Assembly (NCBI RefSeq): GCF_051465645.1
Contig: NZ_CP195790.1
Coordinates: 4,154,001 to 4,218,000 of the forward strand
Direction: 5' to 3'
From: Planctomicrobium sp051465645
GTDB taxonomy: Bacteria > Planctomycetota > Planctomycetia > Planctomycetales > Planctomycetaceae
DNA: 64,000 bases
The stretch's first letter is position 1. Each line of letters starts with the position of its first letter. Made by a program: the position numbers and the translations under genes. Below the pieces are notes generated by a model. That model was not told the origin of the DNA, made no database searches, and worked only from the letters and a program-made list of their open reading frames with translations. Shown here in pieces: positions 26,263-36,260 of this stretch.

Positions 26263-28065
26263 TTACTCGACAAATGAATGAACAAGGGTCAGTTGTCGAG
26301 GCAGATTCTTTCCGACATCGCGGAATCGAATTGTAATGCGAATCGCCTTCATTCCGATGCGATTATCAAGACACTGCCAGACAACGCCTTCTTCCCCAAC
26401 GTCTTGCATTCCGTTTGAATTCAGGTCGACATACGGCTCTTCAACAATATTCCCCGGATCTGGAGGAAACGATGGAGCCATCACTGACCCCTTCAGGCCG
26501 CTACGGACTGCTGTGTAATAAATGGTATCACGTTCGTACCCGGGGAGTCGGAGAATTGATCCTGCATTGACGATGGCGTTCGGATCAGGGACGTCAGTCC
26601 AAGTGTCGTAGATAGCGGCCATTGCTGGCAATGAATCGGTATTAAGCGGGAAACGTGGGGGTAAGGTGTTGGTGCCCCCGGCACCGTCGGTTGAGAACGC
26701 GGTGTGATGCCACGTATCGAAGACGCGGTTTCGACGCGTTGCCGAATTGACAACGGGGCCATAGAGTGGGTTCTTCGAAGCATTGTTTGCATCGCCCCAT
26801 GGACCGCCCACTGCTCCTAGACTGACGAACCCATGGTTGTTGCTATTTACGTCGGTGTCGTCCCAATACTCAACGTTAAATGCTTCCACGTTGCTCAGCA
26901 GTAGGTCTTCTGAGATCCGTTTGCCACCGGCAAGGCTTGTAATTGCGAAGTCATTGTTCAGCGTGAGAGATGGGTCAGCTCGATTGAATCGGTTCGATTG
27001 GACAATGTGTGTCGTTGAGTCTCCCACGCCGGGCCAACCCATGTTGTCGCTCGATGTTTCCTCAGCAGTAAAACGTCCAATGAATTCATTATTGGTCGGA
27101 CCAACAAATTCACGTGGGCAGCCATGACTCGCCTGCAGCGGAGTTGTTGACTTATTGCTGTAGTGACCAAACCGATTCCAAGGAAGCGCGAGAGGTTTGC
27201 CCTCCAGTCCACCAATATTTGTGTTGTCTAGCGAATAAGTGCTGTTGAACCAGAGATAGGTTCCATCATCTGCAGCGTTATAGTCGCGCGTCGCGGAGTA
27301 ATCGAAGTCTGTCCAGAAATTGTTTGTTCCGGCAACCCCGTAATTAGGATTTGCCGGGTAATTGAATAGGCGCACACCTGAAGCATCCAAAGGCTGTGAA
27401 TCTGCTGGAGGCGTAGAGTACGGTGGATCACGCAGGAGCATCACACGCCGATAAAGATTTCCACCGCGAATAAAATAGCTGATTTCCGCCGCACGGGATT
27501 GTGAGTTTCCATCATTAATCCCGTCGTCGTTATCTGGCTGCCTGGTATTCGCTGCAGGGATATTTGCAGCTTTGCCCTGGAAGATTAAAGAGCTGTCTGT
27601 GCTTTCATCTCCGGCAGTAGCTGATGTGCCGAGCATGGCGGTGAATTGCAGGACATCGTCGGAGTCATCCCCAGGATCATTCTCCGAGTAATAGAAGTAT
27701 CCCCGTTGTCGATCGGCATCGATCCGCTGATTTGATTCGAGTACTAAAGGAACAAGTCCTTTGGATGATCCGTACGCATCAATGGTCTGTCGATAAGTTC
27801 GCGCTCGCAGGTCGGCCAGCATCAGGTTGTTGACCGTACGTGCCTTCTGATCATTATTCGCCATCCCGCGCTGCATGGACATGGTGTTCACTGCAGTTCC
27901 GTAGATCTGCGCGAACATTGTCATGATCATCATGACCAGTGCGGTCGAGATGAGCATTTCGACGAGCGTAAATGCAGGGCGCAATGCTGCTCCACGAACC
28001 TCAAGGCGAGTAGCCTGCAAGATTCGCTGAGGGATGCGACAGGAATGAAAAGATGACTTAATCAT
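26263..28065 (-). CDS. GspJ-like pseudopilin with extended C-terminal domain
   Basis: After a basic leader the protein shows a prepilin motif (AFTLVEMLISTALVMMIMTMFAQIY, residues about 31-55) with Glu at +5, then a GspJ-like helix (QKARTVNNLMLADLRARTYRQ). The C-terminal end DNRIGMKAIRITIRFRDVG also fits GspJ, whose last strands describe mostly the same pattern. GspJ sits in the minor pseudopilin tip with GspI, GspK and GspH. The protein has 600 residues against the usual about 200; the extra sequence is a polar Asp/Asn-rich insertion. It begins 6 bp after the stop of the GspI-like gene, so translation is probably coupled. Confidence 0.82.
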   Translation of the reverse strand: MIKSSFHSCRIPQRILQATRLEVRGAALRPAFTLVEMLISTALVMMIMTMFAQIYGTAVNTMSMQRGMANNDQKARTVNNLMLADLRARTYRQTIDAYGSSKGLVPLVLESNQRIDADRQRGYFYYSENDPGDDSDDVLQFTAMLGTSATAGDESTDSSLIFQGKAANIPAANTRQPDNDDGINDGNSQSRAAEISYFIRGGNLYRRVMLLRDPPYSTPPADSQPLDASGVRLFNYPANPNYGVAGTNNFWTDFDYSATRDYNAADDGTYLWFNSTYSLDNTNIGGLEGKPLALPWNRFGHYSNKSTTPLQASHGCPREFVGPTNNEFIGRFTAEETSSDNMGWPGVGDSTTHIVQSNRFNRADPSLTLNNDFAITSLAGGKRISEDLLLSNVEAFNVEYWDDTDVNSNNHGFVSLGAVGGPWGDANNASKNPLYGPVVNSATRRNRVFDTWHHTAFSTDGAGGTNTLPPRFPLNTDSLPAMAAIYDTWTDVPDPNAIVNAGSILRLPGYERDTIYYTAVRSGLKGSVMAPSFPPDPGNIVEEPYVDLNSNGMQDVGEEGVVWQCLDNRIGMKAIRITIRFRDVGKNLPRQLTLVHSFVE

Positions 28066-28071
28066 GATTGA

Positions 28072-29352
28072 CTACTGGTCTAACGGGAAGACCTTTACGA
28101 TCCCCGGAAGGAACATCATTCGTGTCTGAGCAGTGCCGTGAACTGTTTCCAGAGCAGGCGAAATCACAATGGTTGTGCCACTTCTGGAAACGATGCGATG
28201 CCATCGCACTGAGAGTGCGTCAAATGCATAACTTCCTTCGCGTGCCGTGACCGCTGCAGGAACATGAATCTCAGTCCGATCCGTGTTCATGATCGTGCAG
28301 TCGTGAAGTTTCTCGTCGTCTGAACTGAACCGTCTGTTAAATGCCACGGCATACTGGCAATTCAGGAAGCCGGACTCATCTCGATGAACTGCAGCCAGCC
28401 AAGTATAGCGCCGGGTAAAGACTTCAATTCGAACTTGGCCGATTCCAACCTGCTCAAGAAGTGCAGAATTGACTGTGACGGTGTTGTTGACAGTGTCGAA
28501 TGCGGTAATGGTTCCGGACGCACTTGTTCGTCCATCGGGAGATAAGGCGACAACACGGCTGATTTGCGCAGTGGAGTCTACTGGAATAGATTGGACCGGA
28601 ATCGTTGGCGGCAGCGTAATTACGGTTGAACCTGCCCCATATGTAGGGGTGCCTACTGGGAATGTTGTGTCCAGCACATTCCATGTGTCAGGGAGACTAA
28701 AGTTCAAACGGTCTGCCATGTTCACAGATAAACCGCTATTCGTTCGCATCACGCGACATTGGAATGGGAGTCCAGTGGCTTGCTCTGGAAGTGCGTCGTT
28801 AACATGTCCGAAGGATTGTCGCAGAGTTGGAATCAATGCATTGGCGTATCCGTAAGGGTCAACCACATAACGAAACGGCACATATTTCCCGATCTCCGGG
28901 ACCACGTTCGGAAGAGAAATCGGTGACCATGTCACGTTCCCGTCCGTTACGTCCGCAGTTGTCCAGGTTGGTTCAACTGCACTTGTTGTTCCGCTGTTGA
29001 GCGCCCGATAGTAATACCGCGTTTCCGGGACATTACTGCCGGCTTGAATCCTCGGGGTGACGATGTCGTTCGTGACATAGCTAGCAACGGGCTTCCACTC
29101 ATTTGCCCCCAGGATCAACTTGGGTTGAGCGTAAACAACGGCAGTCGCCTGATCGGCCAGGATGCGTGTGTTCGTAAGCTGGTTCGCTTTAATGGAACTC
29201 AGCAGGGCAATCGGGAAGAGATAAAAGACCGAAGTGATTCCGATACTCATGATCAGAAGTGACATCAGCACTTCGACCAGAGTTGCACCGCTATGAGCGG
29301 ATACTGCAACAGGTGTCGAGCTGGCAGGTGTTCGCAAGTGTCGTCGCATCAC
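28072..29352 (-). CDS. GspI/PilV-like pseudopilin
   Basis: The 426-residue protein has a prepilin motif GATLVEVLMSLLIMSIGITSVFYLFP (about 23-48), typical of GspI/PilV, where Ala replaces the common Phe at +1 or +2 and Glu is kept at +5. It is expected to be processed by a prepilin peptidase and to join the pseudopilus tip. The usual length is about 125 residues; here about 350 residues of beta-rich sequence follow the helix. Its start overlaps the end of the GspH-like gene by 4 bp (29349-29352, ATGA type), and its stop lies 6 bp before the GspJ-like start, so the three genes form a tight operon. Confidence 0.85.
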   Translation of the reverse strand: MMRRHLRTPASSTPVAVSAHSGATLVEVLMSLLIMSIGITSVFYLFPIALLSSIKANQLTNTRILADQATAVVYAQPKLILGANEWKPVASYVTNDIVTPRIQAGSNVPETRYYYRALNSGTTSAVEPTWTTADVTDGNVTWSPISLPNVVPEIGKYVPFRYVVDPYGYANALIPTLRQSFGHVNDALPEQATGLPFQCRVMRTNSGLSVNMADRLNFSLPDTWNVLDTTFPVGTPTYGAGSTVITLPPTIPVQSIPVDSTAQISRVVALSPDGRTSASGTITAFDTVNNTVTVNSALLEQVGIGQVRIEVFTRRYTWLAAVHRDESGFLNCQYAVAFNRRFSSDDEKLHDCTIMNTDRTEIHVPAAVTAREGSYAFDALSVRWHRIVSRSGTTIVISPALETVHGTAQTRMMFLPGIVKVFPLDQ

Positions 29353-30554
29353 TTGGACTCCTTGCCATAGAGGATAAATGTGTAAGGAGATCGATAAGCT
29401 GTATTACCAGTGTCGGCAGTGTCGTTGAAGTCATAACCGACTTGATTATATGCCGTGCCGACAGGCTTCGACGGATAGATATCAGCGTTCACAAGGGAAC
29501 CTGTCTGCGTCATCACCGAGACGAGTTTGCCTCCCCGTTCAGGATCGATCGCGACGACTGGATTTGTTCGAGTTGTCGAATTTGGCGCGGCTGGCTTCGT
29601 GGTTGCAGTATTCCACAATCCCAGGTCAATCGTGGAAGCGACCCGGAAATGTAGGATCCCTTCCGTGGTCAGTGGACGTGCAACTGTCCCTTTGGGCGTA
29701 AAGAGAATGTCGATTGGTCGGCTCTCGGCGGAGCCAGGAATCGATGGCCCATAGTTAGGCTTCGCAGGGGTTGCAGCTGGATTCGGCCGCCAGCCGTATG
29801 GAACTTTACTTCCGTCGAGATCAATGCAGGTATTCGGTGGCAATGAAATCGGCTCTGCTCCTGCCAATATCATTGGAGCAATTTGAATTCGATAAGGACG
29901 CGGTGCTGAAGCAACAGCAGTACTCACCCCGTACGTTGATGGAGTGGCAAGGTCATCGAGATCAGATGGTTCTAAACGCCACCCGCTGCCCACTGTCGAT
30001 TCCGGAGGCAACGCTGGATTTGCAGCGATGGCATTGGCGGGAGCATGATCGATATACCACCAGCTGGCAGGGTCGTTAGGGATCACTTCAGCAACGAGAG
30101 TAAACCACTCACCAGATTCTGTCGTCTGAAAGCGAGTGCCCGGACCGATCAGGGATTGTGTTCTCAGGGTATTCCAGAGTGCAGGGTTTGTGCTCTGAAC
30201 TTGCCAGCGATTAATTGTCATCGTGTTGTTGAATTCGAACCTTAACTCACCAGATTCGTATCTTCCCCCGTCGACATAAACGAGGCTCGTGACTTCCCGT
30301 CCATTAGTCGGAGACAGGATCAGCCGGAGCCCACGTGTTTCACCGGACTTCACCGCACGAGACTTCGCCCCTTCGAGAGCATTCTTGAATGCGGCGGCGG
30401 CGTTCGAAACCCGATCGGAATCGGACCCTCGGAATCCCGTGACAGTGATGGTCGCGAGTATCACAAAGATCGTCATCGCGACCAGCAATTCAACAAGCGT
30501 GAATGCTGTTCGATGCAATCTTTTATGATCAGGTTGTGACAGTCGTGTTTTCAT
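29349..30554 (-). CDS. GspH/FimT-like pseudopilin
   Basis: The N-terminus AFTLVELLVAMTIFVILATITVTGF (about 17-41) and the following AAAAFKNALEGAKSRAVKSGETRGLRLI are the GspH/FimT pattern: helix, then SRA-V-SG and a beta-strand. GspH is a minor pseudopilin of type II secretion. The protein has 401 residues, about twice the family length, with Pro/Ser-rich insertions. It starts 2 bp after the stop of the preceding G-like gene and overlaps the GspI-like gene by 4 bp, so it is mid-operon. Confidence 0.86.
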   Translation of the reverse strand: MKTRLSQPDHKRLHRTAFTLVELLVAMTIFVILATITVTGFRGSDSDRVSNAAAAFKNALEGAKSRAVKSGETRGLRLILSPTNGREVTSLVYVDGGRYESGELRFEFNNTMTINRWQVQSTNPALWNTLRTQSLIGPGTRFQTTESGEWFTLVAEVIPNDPASWWYIDHAPANAIAANPALPPESTVGSGWRLEPSDLDDLATPSTYGVSTAVASAPRPYRIQIAPMILAGAEPISLPPNTCIDLDGSKVPYGWRPNPAATPAKPNYGPSIPGSAESRPIDILFTPKGTVARPLTTEGILHFRVASTIDLGLWNTATTKPAAPNSTTRTNPVVAIDPERGGKLVSVMTQTGSLVNADIYPSKPVGTAYNQVGYDFNDTADTGNTAYRSPYTFILYGKESK

Positions 30555-30556
30555 TA

Positions 30557-31606
30557 TTACTGTCGATTCGTGATGTTATCGAGAATGTGATCCTGATTTG
30601 TCGGGGTTCCCAGTAATCGAGCAACCTTCTGACTGGCTGTTTCTGAAGGGAGTGGCTCGAACCCTGTTAAATCATCTGGACCAGCGGACAGAATGACGAA
30701 GGACCAATATCGGTTTGGTGTCTTGAATCGCGATGGATCATTCAACGCAGGGACTGGATAACCTGGCATCAGGTTGAAGCCGGTTCCCGCTGGTGTCCAC
30801 AACGAAAGTGCATTCGTCGGATCAAAGGGATCTGCGTTGGCGATCGCTGCGGTGTTCGCTGTGACAAGGGTCTTGGATGCGACTGGATCAGCAAACAGGC
30901 CAGTTGGCCAGTTGAAGAACTGAAGCGGATTTCCCCAGGCATCGAGGAACTCAAGGTTGCCGTCCCCGTCGGTATCGCCAACATGTTTCGGGTTGATCTG
31001 ATCAACGTTTAAGGCCGTTGAGCCGCTGTTGACCGATCCACGACTCAGGATGACATAGAGCAGTTCCGAGGATTCAGCTTTATCTGAGTTTGCTGCCAAT
31101 TTGGGAGAAGCGTTCCGCTGGATCCAGCTGTCGGCTTTCCAGCTTCCACCCCCAGTTGTCCGCATTTCTTTCAAAATGTCGGAGTCATCTTTGTATTGGT
31201 CGTTATCCGTTTCAATTCGATTCACGCCATCCAGCCCGAACAAGTCCTCTTTGCGCTGCGGAAAACGATTTCGGTAGAGCTTCATCTGGGCGAGCGTTTT
31301 AGCGACGGCCGGAGGCATGACGCTTCCATTCGTGGCGCGAAACATCTTTGCCAGACGATCGGCTTCTTTATCGACTTCGTTCGAATTCAACAGGCCATCC
31401 ACCTGATCCTGCAGCATCCGGTTCAGCTGCGTGATCGTTGCTTTGGTGGCACTGATTCTGGCACCTTCGAGGGCAGGGGCCATGGCCATCATCAGGATGG
31501 TGGCCAGCAATGCAACCAGACCGATTACGACCAGAATCTCAACCAGTGTAAAGGCTGATCGACTGGCGAATGTCGTTCGAACAGATTGGCGTTTTGCGTT
31601 CAGCAT
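30557..31606 (-). CDS. GspG-like pseudopilin (second copy)
   Basis: A 349-residue prepilin-like protein with SAFTLVEILVVIGLVALLATILMMAM (about 17-42) and a long heptad-rich helix after it (TKATITQLNRMLQDQVDGLL). Near the C-terminus ILSAGPDDLTGF recalls the loop of GspG-type major pseudopilins where calcium is bound. It is the second of two consecutive G-like genes and starts 14 bp after the first one ends. It could be a second major pseudopilin or a minor one that took on a new role. Most of its 300-residue mature domain has no motif I can name. Confidence 0.82.
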   Translation of the reverse strand: MLNAKRQSVRTTFASRSAFTLVEILVVIGLVALLATILMMAMAPALEGARISATKATITQLNRMLQDQVDGLLNSNEVDKEADRLAKMFRATNGSVMPPAVAKTLAQMKLYRNRFPQRKEDLFGLDGVNRIETDNDQYKDDSDILKEMRTTGGGSWKADSWIQRNASPKLAANSDKAESSELLYVILSRGSVNSGSTALNVDQINPKHVGDTDGDGNLEFLDAWGNPLQFFNWPTGLFADPVASKTLVTANTAAIANADPFDPTNALSLWTPAGTGFNLMPGYPVPALNDPSRFKTPNRYWSFVILSAGPDDLTGFEPLPSETASQKVARLLGTPTNQDHILDNITNRQ

Positions 31607-31620
31607 GGAATGAATATCGA

Positions 31621-32682
31621 TTATGGATTCGGAGTGTAGATCTTCTTCATCGAACCGCTGGAGAAGTTCGTGATGTTATCTGCCTCTTTGCTTCGGACTT
31701 CGCGGCTGCGGTAGGTGTCAGCAGCATCAGATTTGGCAGCGATCCCGTCCTGTGATGAATAGGACCCGCCTACGCCGTACTCCCCATCGAGTCCCGGAGA
31801 AATGATCTGGTAGGTCTTGCCATTCCAGTAGTTGCCAACAACGCCACCGACACTTGGACGATTCGCTGCAGTGGCCCACTCTGTGTCGTTTTTCAAGTAG
31901 ACAGACTGCATTGTCGGACTGCTGTTGAGAACGATCACCTCGTCATCGTCAGTTCCAGCTGTGTTGTCATAGCCGAACAACTGATAACCTTTGCCGTCAT
32001 AGCTGCTGAAATATTGGTATGGCCGGGTCTGATTCGGCAGTGTATCGATGATCTCGCGAGCCTTGTTTTCGTCGACATCGACCAGTCGAGATTCACTCAA
32101 TTCCAGAAATGGGCCAACTCGTGAACCACCACCCAGGAACGGGTTGATTGGATTTGCAGAAAACCCGTTCGGAGCAACGTTGTCCCCAAGGACACCTGGA
32201 CCACCGAGGAAGAATGCCAGGCATTCGGCACCGTTCAGATAGACGGTTGTGTCCAGTCCTGTCACTCCGTTTGCGGCGAGAAGCGCACCGGGGGTCGAAG
32301 CGGCGGCGTTTGTGATTTCATAACTCGGCCAGAGCTGACGCATTAAAGCCCTGCTGTTGAATCCGATTCGTTTCGCGGGATTCGCGAGATCTGCAGGACT
32401 AGCGGGGATGTATGTCGCTGGATCACTTGAGATGACGAACGAGCTTGGTGGATCGATTCCGTACTTCAATTTGAACGCGGCGAGACCTGCTTCAATGTTT
32501 TTGATGTCGGCGACGACTTGCGCTTCGCGGCCAGAATTGAACACATTTCCAATTGATGGCATCACGATCGCCATCAGAATGGAGATCACGAGAATCACCA
32601 CGATCAGTTCGATCAGGGTAAAACCGAGCCGTGAAGATTTCGCAACGGAACGCTGCATTGGAGGTCGGTGTGAACGAAACAT
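31621..32682 (-). CDS. GspG-like pseudopilin (first copy)
   Basis: The first gene of the pseudopilin run. The prepilin motif is LGFTLIELIVVILVISILMAIV (about 19-40); the following IKNIEAGLAAFKLKYGIDPPS is the GspG pattern for the alpha-helix to beta-sheet transition. ISPGLDGEYGVGG near residue 300 matches the calcium-loop region of GspG. GspG is the structural subunit of the pseudopilus; here it is 353 residues, more than twice the usual length. The gene lies 338 bp downstream of the GspF gene, with a candidate promoter in between, so the pseudopilins may be transcribed apart from the ATPases. Confidence 0.86.
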   Translation of the reverse strand: MFRSHRPPMQRSVAKSSRLGFTLIELIVVILVISILMAIVMPSIGNVFNSGREAQVVADIKNIEAGLAAFKLKYGIDPPSSFVISSDPATYIPASPADLANPAKRIGFNSRALMRQLWPSYEITNAAASTPGALLAANGVTGLDTTVYLNGAECLAFFLGGPGVLGDNVAPNGFSANPINPFLGGGSRVGPFLELSESRLVDVDENKAREIIDTLPNQTRPYQYFSSYDGKGYQLFGYDNTAGTDDDEVIVLNSSPTMQSVYLKNDTEWATAANRPSVGGVVGNYWNGKTYQIISPGLDGEYGVGGSYSSQDGIAAKSDAADTYRSREVRSKEADNITNFSSGSMKKIYTPNP

Positions 32683-32887
32683 AGATACCTCGATCTAACA
32701 GTCTGGCTCGGAATCTCTGATGACTGGAAGTGTGTGCGACGGACTGATGCCGAACGCAGATCTGCATTTTCGACAGCCCGCCCGTTAATGGAGGAGCTGT
32801 CCATCAATTCGAAATCAGGATTGAGGAGCAGTGCTGCAAAACGATACACCTGTGTGTTGTTTTGCCTCCCCCGATTTTCCTGACTGT

Positions 32888-32917
32888 CTTATATTTCGCC
32901 GTGTAACAACTGTTGAA
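32888..32917 (-). promoter_or_regulatory. Candidate promoter for the pseudopilin operon
   Basis: On the minus strand TTCAAC (32917-32912) and TATAAG (32893-32888) are spaced by 18 bases, about 200 bp before the first GspG-like gene. It lies in the only large gap of the block (32683-33020). It is a weak match to a housekeeping-type promoter and is not verified. Confidence 0.3.
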
Positions 32918-33020
32918 CTGGGATTAAGTTAGGTGGGCAGTTTATGTGCCGGGACAGCGATAAATTGCGTTCTTGACAGAATCCGTTTACGGCAGCTGGC
33001 AACGGTGTGCTTTTTGTTGA

Positions 33021-34277
33021 TTACGACAGGTCGTTCAGCAATTTCACGAGAGGCATGAAGAGTGCGATCACGATGAAACCGACGATCAACCCGAGAACCA
33101 CCACCATGAGTGGTTCCAACATGTTGATGAGACCTTCGACAAGCACCGACACTTCTTCGTCGTAAACGTCGGCGACTTTATAAAGCATGTTGTCGAGGGC
33201 ACCTGTTTCTTCACCCACGTCGACCATGTTGACGACGAGATCGTCCACGATGCGTGTTTCTCGCAACGGAACTGCCATCGATTCCCCTTCGCGAATCGAC
33301 GAGTGAATATGTTCGAACGCTTTACGGAACACTTCGTTTCCGGCTGTATCTCTCGCGATCGATAACGCCTCAAGAATCGGCACCCCGGACGCAATCAATG
33401 TTCCGAGCGTTCGACACGTTCTGGCGACCGTCGACTTCGATATAATTTGTCCTAGTAACGGGACTTTGAGTAGCACTCGATCGATAATGTACGCGCCGGT
33501 TTTATTCTTCTTAATAATCTTGTAGCCGAAGTACATACTGAGCGGAATCACCGGACCGAGGAACCAGTAGTTCACCACGGCATCGCTCACGCCGATGAGT
33601 GCGGTGGTCATGGCAGGCAGTTCCACTCCGAAGTCGCTGAAGATCGCTTTGAACTTCGGAATGATGAAGACCATGATGAAGCTCACGATCGCCGTTGCCA
33701 CGGTAATAACCGCGACAGGGTAAATCATGGCCCCCTGAACCTTACGCTTCAGACTCTGTGCTCGTTCTTTAAATTCGGCGAGACGCTGGAGAATGACTTC
33801 CAGAGCACCGCCTGCCTCCCCGGCTTTCACCATGTTGACGTACAGGTTGTCGAAGGCTTTTGGCTGCTTGGCCATTGCTTCTGACAACGTGTTACCGGAC
33901 TCGACGTCTTCGATGACGCCCATCAGAGCATTCTTCAATGCCCCAGGCTTGTTCTGGCCTTCCAGAATTCGAAGGCTGCGGAGAATCGGCAGACCGGCGT
34001 CCTGCAGGGTCGACAACTGGCGAGTAAATGTTGTCAGCTTTTTCGCACTGACACCGCCGATTGTGAACGTCTGCTTTTTCTTCTGGGCAGCAACCTGCTT
34101 GGTGTTACCCTTAGTCTTGTCGTCTTTTTTCTTGCGCTGAGTCTTCTCTGTGATCTTGGTCACAAAGAAGCCCTTCTCGCGAATTAACTGCTGGGCATCG
34201 GCTTCGGACGGAGCTTCGATCGTTTCCTTGATCTCAAGCCCTGTGTTGTCCATCGCTTCATATTGGAAGACTGGCAT
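33021..34277 (-). CDS. gspF: Type II secretion / type IV pilus inner-membrane platform protein GspF/PilC
   Basis: The 418-residue protein has two repeated GspF domains: FTRQLSTLQDAGLPILRSLRIL (about 90-111) and CRTLGTLIASGVPILEALSIA (about 290-310), each followed by EGE/SG-type helices. The three TM helices are at about 191-213, 243-262 and 390-412. GspF is the polytopic platform that links the cytoplasmic ATPase to the growing pseudopilus. The N-terminal 90 residues carry a Lys-rich linker (KTQRKKKDDKTKG). It follows the GspE/PilB gene by 109 bp and precedes the pseudopilins. Confidence 0.95.
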   Translation of the reverse strand: MPVFQYEAMDNTGLEIKETIEAPSEADAQQLIREKGFFVTKITEKTQRKKKDDKTKGNTKQVAAQKKKQTFTIGGVSAKKLTTFTRQLSTLQDAGLPILRSLRILEGQNKPGALKNALMGVIEDVESGNTLSEAMAKQPKAFDNLYVNMVKAGEAGGALEVILQRLAEFKERAQSLKRKVQGAMIYPVAVITVATAIVSFIMVFIIPKFKAIFSDFGVELPAMTTALIGVSDAVVNYWFLGPVIPLSMYFGYKIIKKNKTGAYIIDRVLLKVPLLGQIISKSTVARTCRTLGTLIASGVPILEALSIARDTAGNEVFRKAFEHIHSSIREGESMAVPLRETRIVDDLVVNMVDVGEETGALDNMLYKVADVYDEEVSVLVEGLINMLEPLMVVVLGLIVGFIVIALFMPLVKLLNDLS

Positions 34278-34386
34278 GTCTTTGCTCCGTAATCGCGGCG
34301 TCAGTCCGAGTTCAGCAGTGAAGTGAATCAGGCCGTACCTGTTTCACTCATCGCGATCGAAAAACTTAAATTAATTTCGTCAGGTC

Positions 34387-36108
34387 TTAGTCAATGTCAT
34401 CCATCACGGTTTCACGAACGATTTCATCAATCGTGGTGACGCCGTCGAAGATCAGTTTCAATCCAGCTTCTCGCAGAGTTGTCATTCCCTGACTTCGAGC
34501 GAGGTTTCTCAGTTCGTCGACAGAGGCATCCGATGAAATCATGTCGCGGATGTCGTCGTTAACCATCATGAGTTCGTAAATCCCGGTACGGCCTTTATAG
34601 CCAGCGTTATTACATCGCTGACAACCTTTACCGTAGTAGAACTTATATTTTCGTGCCTGGTCGAGTGGGAGCTGTAACTCCATCAACAGGTCATCACTCG
34701 GTTCGAATTCGGTTCGGCACTCCACACAGATTCGGCGGACCAGTCGCTGAGCAAGAACTGCTTCAACGGTTGCCGTAATCAGGAACGGCGGAATTCCCAT
34801 GTCGCGAAGTCGAGTGACCGCTGACGGGGCGTCGTTGGTGTGGAGGGTGGAGAACACAAGGTGGCCCGTCAATGAGCTTTGAACCGCGATTTCCGCTGTT
34901 TCAAAGTCTCGAATTTCTCCGACGAGAATCTTGTCCGGGTCATGGCGGAGAATGGCACGCAACGCCTTGGCGAACGTGACGTCAATGTCCGCATTGATTG
35001 GCACCTGCACCAGACCATCGATGTTATACTCAATCGGGTCTTCGGTGGTGATCAGCTTCGACGTAATATCGTTCAGCTCGTTGAGAGCGGAGTAGAGTGT
35101 GGTCGTCTTCCCGGAACCGGTTGGACCAGTCACGAGTACGATGCCGTTTGGACGGTCGATCGTCTCGCGGAAACGGGACAGCGTGTGAGGGTCCATTCCG
35201 ATCTTATCGAGGTTCAACTGGACCACGGTTCGGTCCAGAACTCGCATAACGACCGCTTCGCCGAACATGGTCGGCAGAACGCTCACTCGAAGGTCGACGC
35301 TATTTCCCCCGACGTTCAGTTCGATACGACCGTCCTGAGGCAAACGACGTTCAGCGATGTCGAGGTTCGCCATGACCTTGATACGGCTGACGATCGCAGC
35401 GGCAAGGTGGCGAGGTGGAGGAACCATCTCGTACAGAACGCCGTCAGCACGAACGCGGATTTTGAATTCGTCTTCGAATGGTTCGAAGTGAATGTCGCTC
35501 GCCTGATCTTTGATGGCGAGCAGAATCACCATGTTCAACAGTTTACGAATCGGGTGGGAACTGGCGATCTCATCGTCGCCCCCGATTTCGATTGGCCCAC
35601 GTGCCGCGGCCAATGTCTTGTTGCCGACCTCGAGGTTCTCGAGTTCGCCCATCAGGCCTTCCATGTCGTCTTCAGAACGACTGGCGTAATGGCGGCTGAT
35701 TGCGGCTTCGACTTCGGCCAGCGACGACACAGCTCCACGGACGTCATAGCCGAGGAAGTTTCTCAGGTCATCTAACGCGGCCAGATTCTGTGGATCGGCC
35801 ATCGCCACTGTCAGGACATTGTCCTTCAGCGAGATGGGCATGATCTTGTAAATGCTCGCCATCGTCTCTGGAACGAGTTCCAGAACCTTGGGAAGAATAT
35901 TGGTATCTTCCAGGTTAACGACTGGCATTCCGAACTGTTCGGCCAGCGCTTCGGTGATCTGGGCTTCTGTGACAAATCCCATCCGCTTGGCGACTTGCCC
36001 GATAATCTCACCGGGGCTCTTCTTCTGCTCTTCGAGCACGTCCCACAGGTGATCTTCGGTAAGGTACCCTAGATCGACCAGAATTTGTCCGAGTTTACGT
36101 TGGGCCAT
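34387..36108 (-). CDS. GspE/PilB-type secretion/assembly ATPase (first)
   Basis: A full-length assembly ATPase of 573 residues: N-terminal GspEN domain (about 1-150), then the RecA-like domain with Walker A GPTGSGKT (328-335), Asp box TTEDPIEY (354-361), and Walker B ILVGEIRD (394-401). The tetracysteine zinc site is present (C461, C464, C496, C499). It hydrolyses ATP as a hexamer to drive pseudopilus or pilus extension through GspF. A paralogue lies 3 kb upstream beyond pilT. This copy is directly upstream of gspF, so it is the likely partner of this machine. Confidence 0.95.
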   Translation of the reverse strand: MAQRKLGQILVDLGYLTEDHLWDVLEEQKKSPGEIIGQVAKRMGFVTEAQITEALAEQFGMPVVNLEDTNILPKVLELVPETMASIYKIMPISLKDNVLTVAMADPQNLAALDDLRNFLGYDVRGAVSSLAEVEAAISRHYASRSEDDMEGLMGELENLEVGNKTLAAARGPIEIGGDDEIASSHPIRKLLNMVILLAIKDQASDIHFEPFEDEFKIRVRADGVLYEMVPPPRHLAAAIVSRIKVMANLDIAERRLPQDGRIELNVGGNSVDLRVSVLPTMFGEAVVMRVLDRTVVQLNLDKIGMDPHTLSRFRETIDRPNGIVLVTGPTGSGKTTTLYSALNELNDITSKLITTEDPIEYNIDGLVQVPINADIDVTFAKALRAILRHDPDKILVGEIRDFETAEIAVQSSLTGHLVFSTLHTNDAPSAVTRLRDMGIPPFLITATVEAVLAQRLVRRICVECRTEFEPSDDLLMELQLPLDQARKYKFYYGKGCQRCNNAGYKGRTGIYELMMVNDDIRDMISSDASVDELRNLARSQGMTTLREAGLKLIFDGVTTIDEIVRETVMDDID

Positions 36109-36260
36109 TGAGGCTGGTCCTGATGCGATGTCGACGAAGTTCGGATGTGACTGAAGATCGAATGTCGCAGCGAGTTGTGATCAGGCTGCAGGAATTGAAA
36201 TCTGAAATCTTGATCAGTTCATGATGCAGGCATGGACGAGCCCCCGATTGAACGGGTTGC

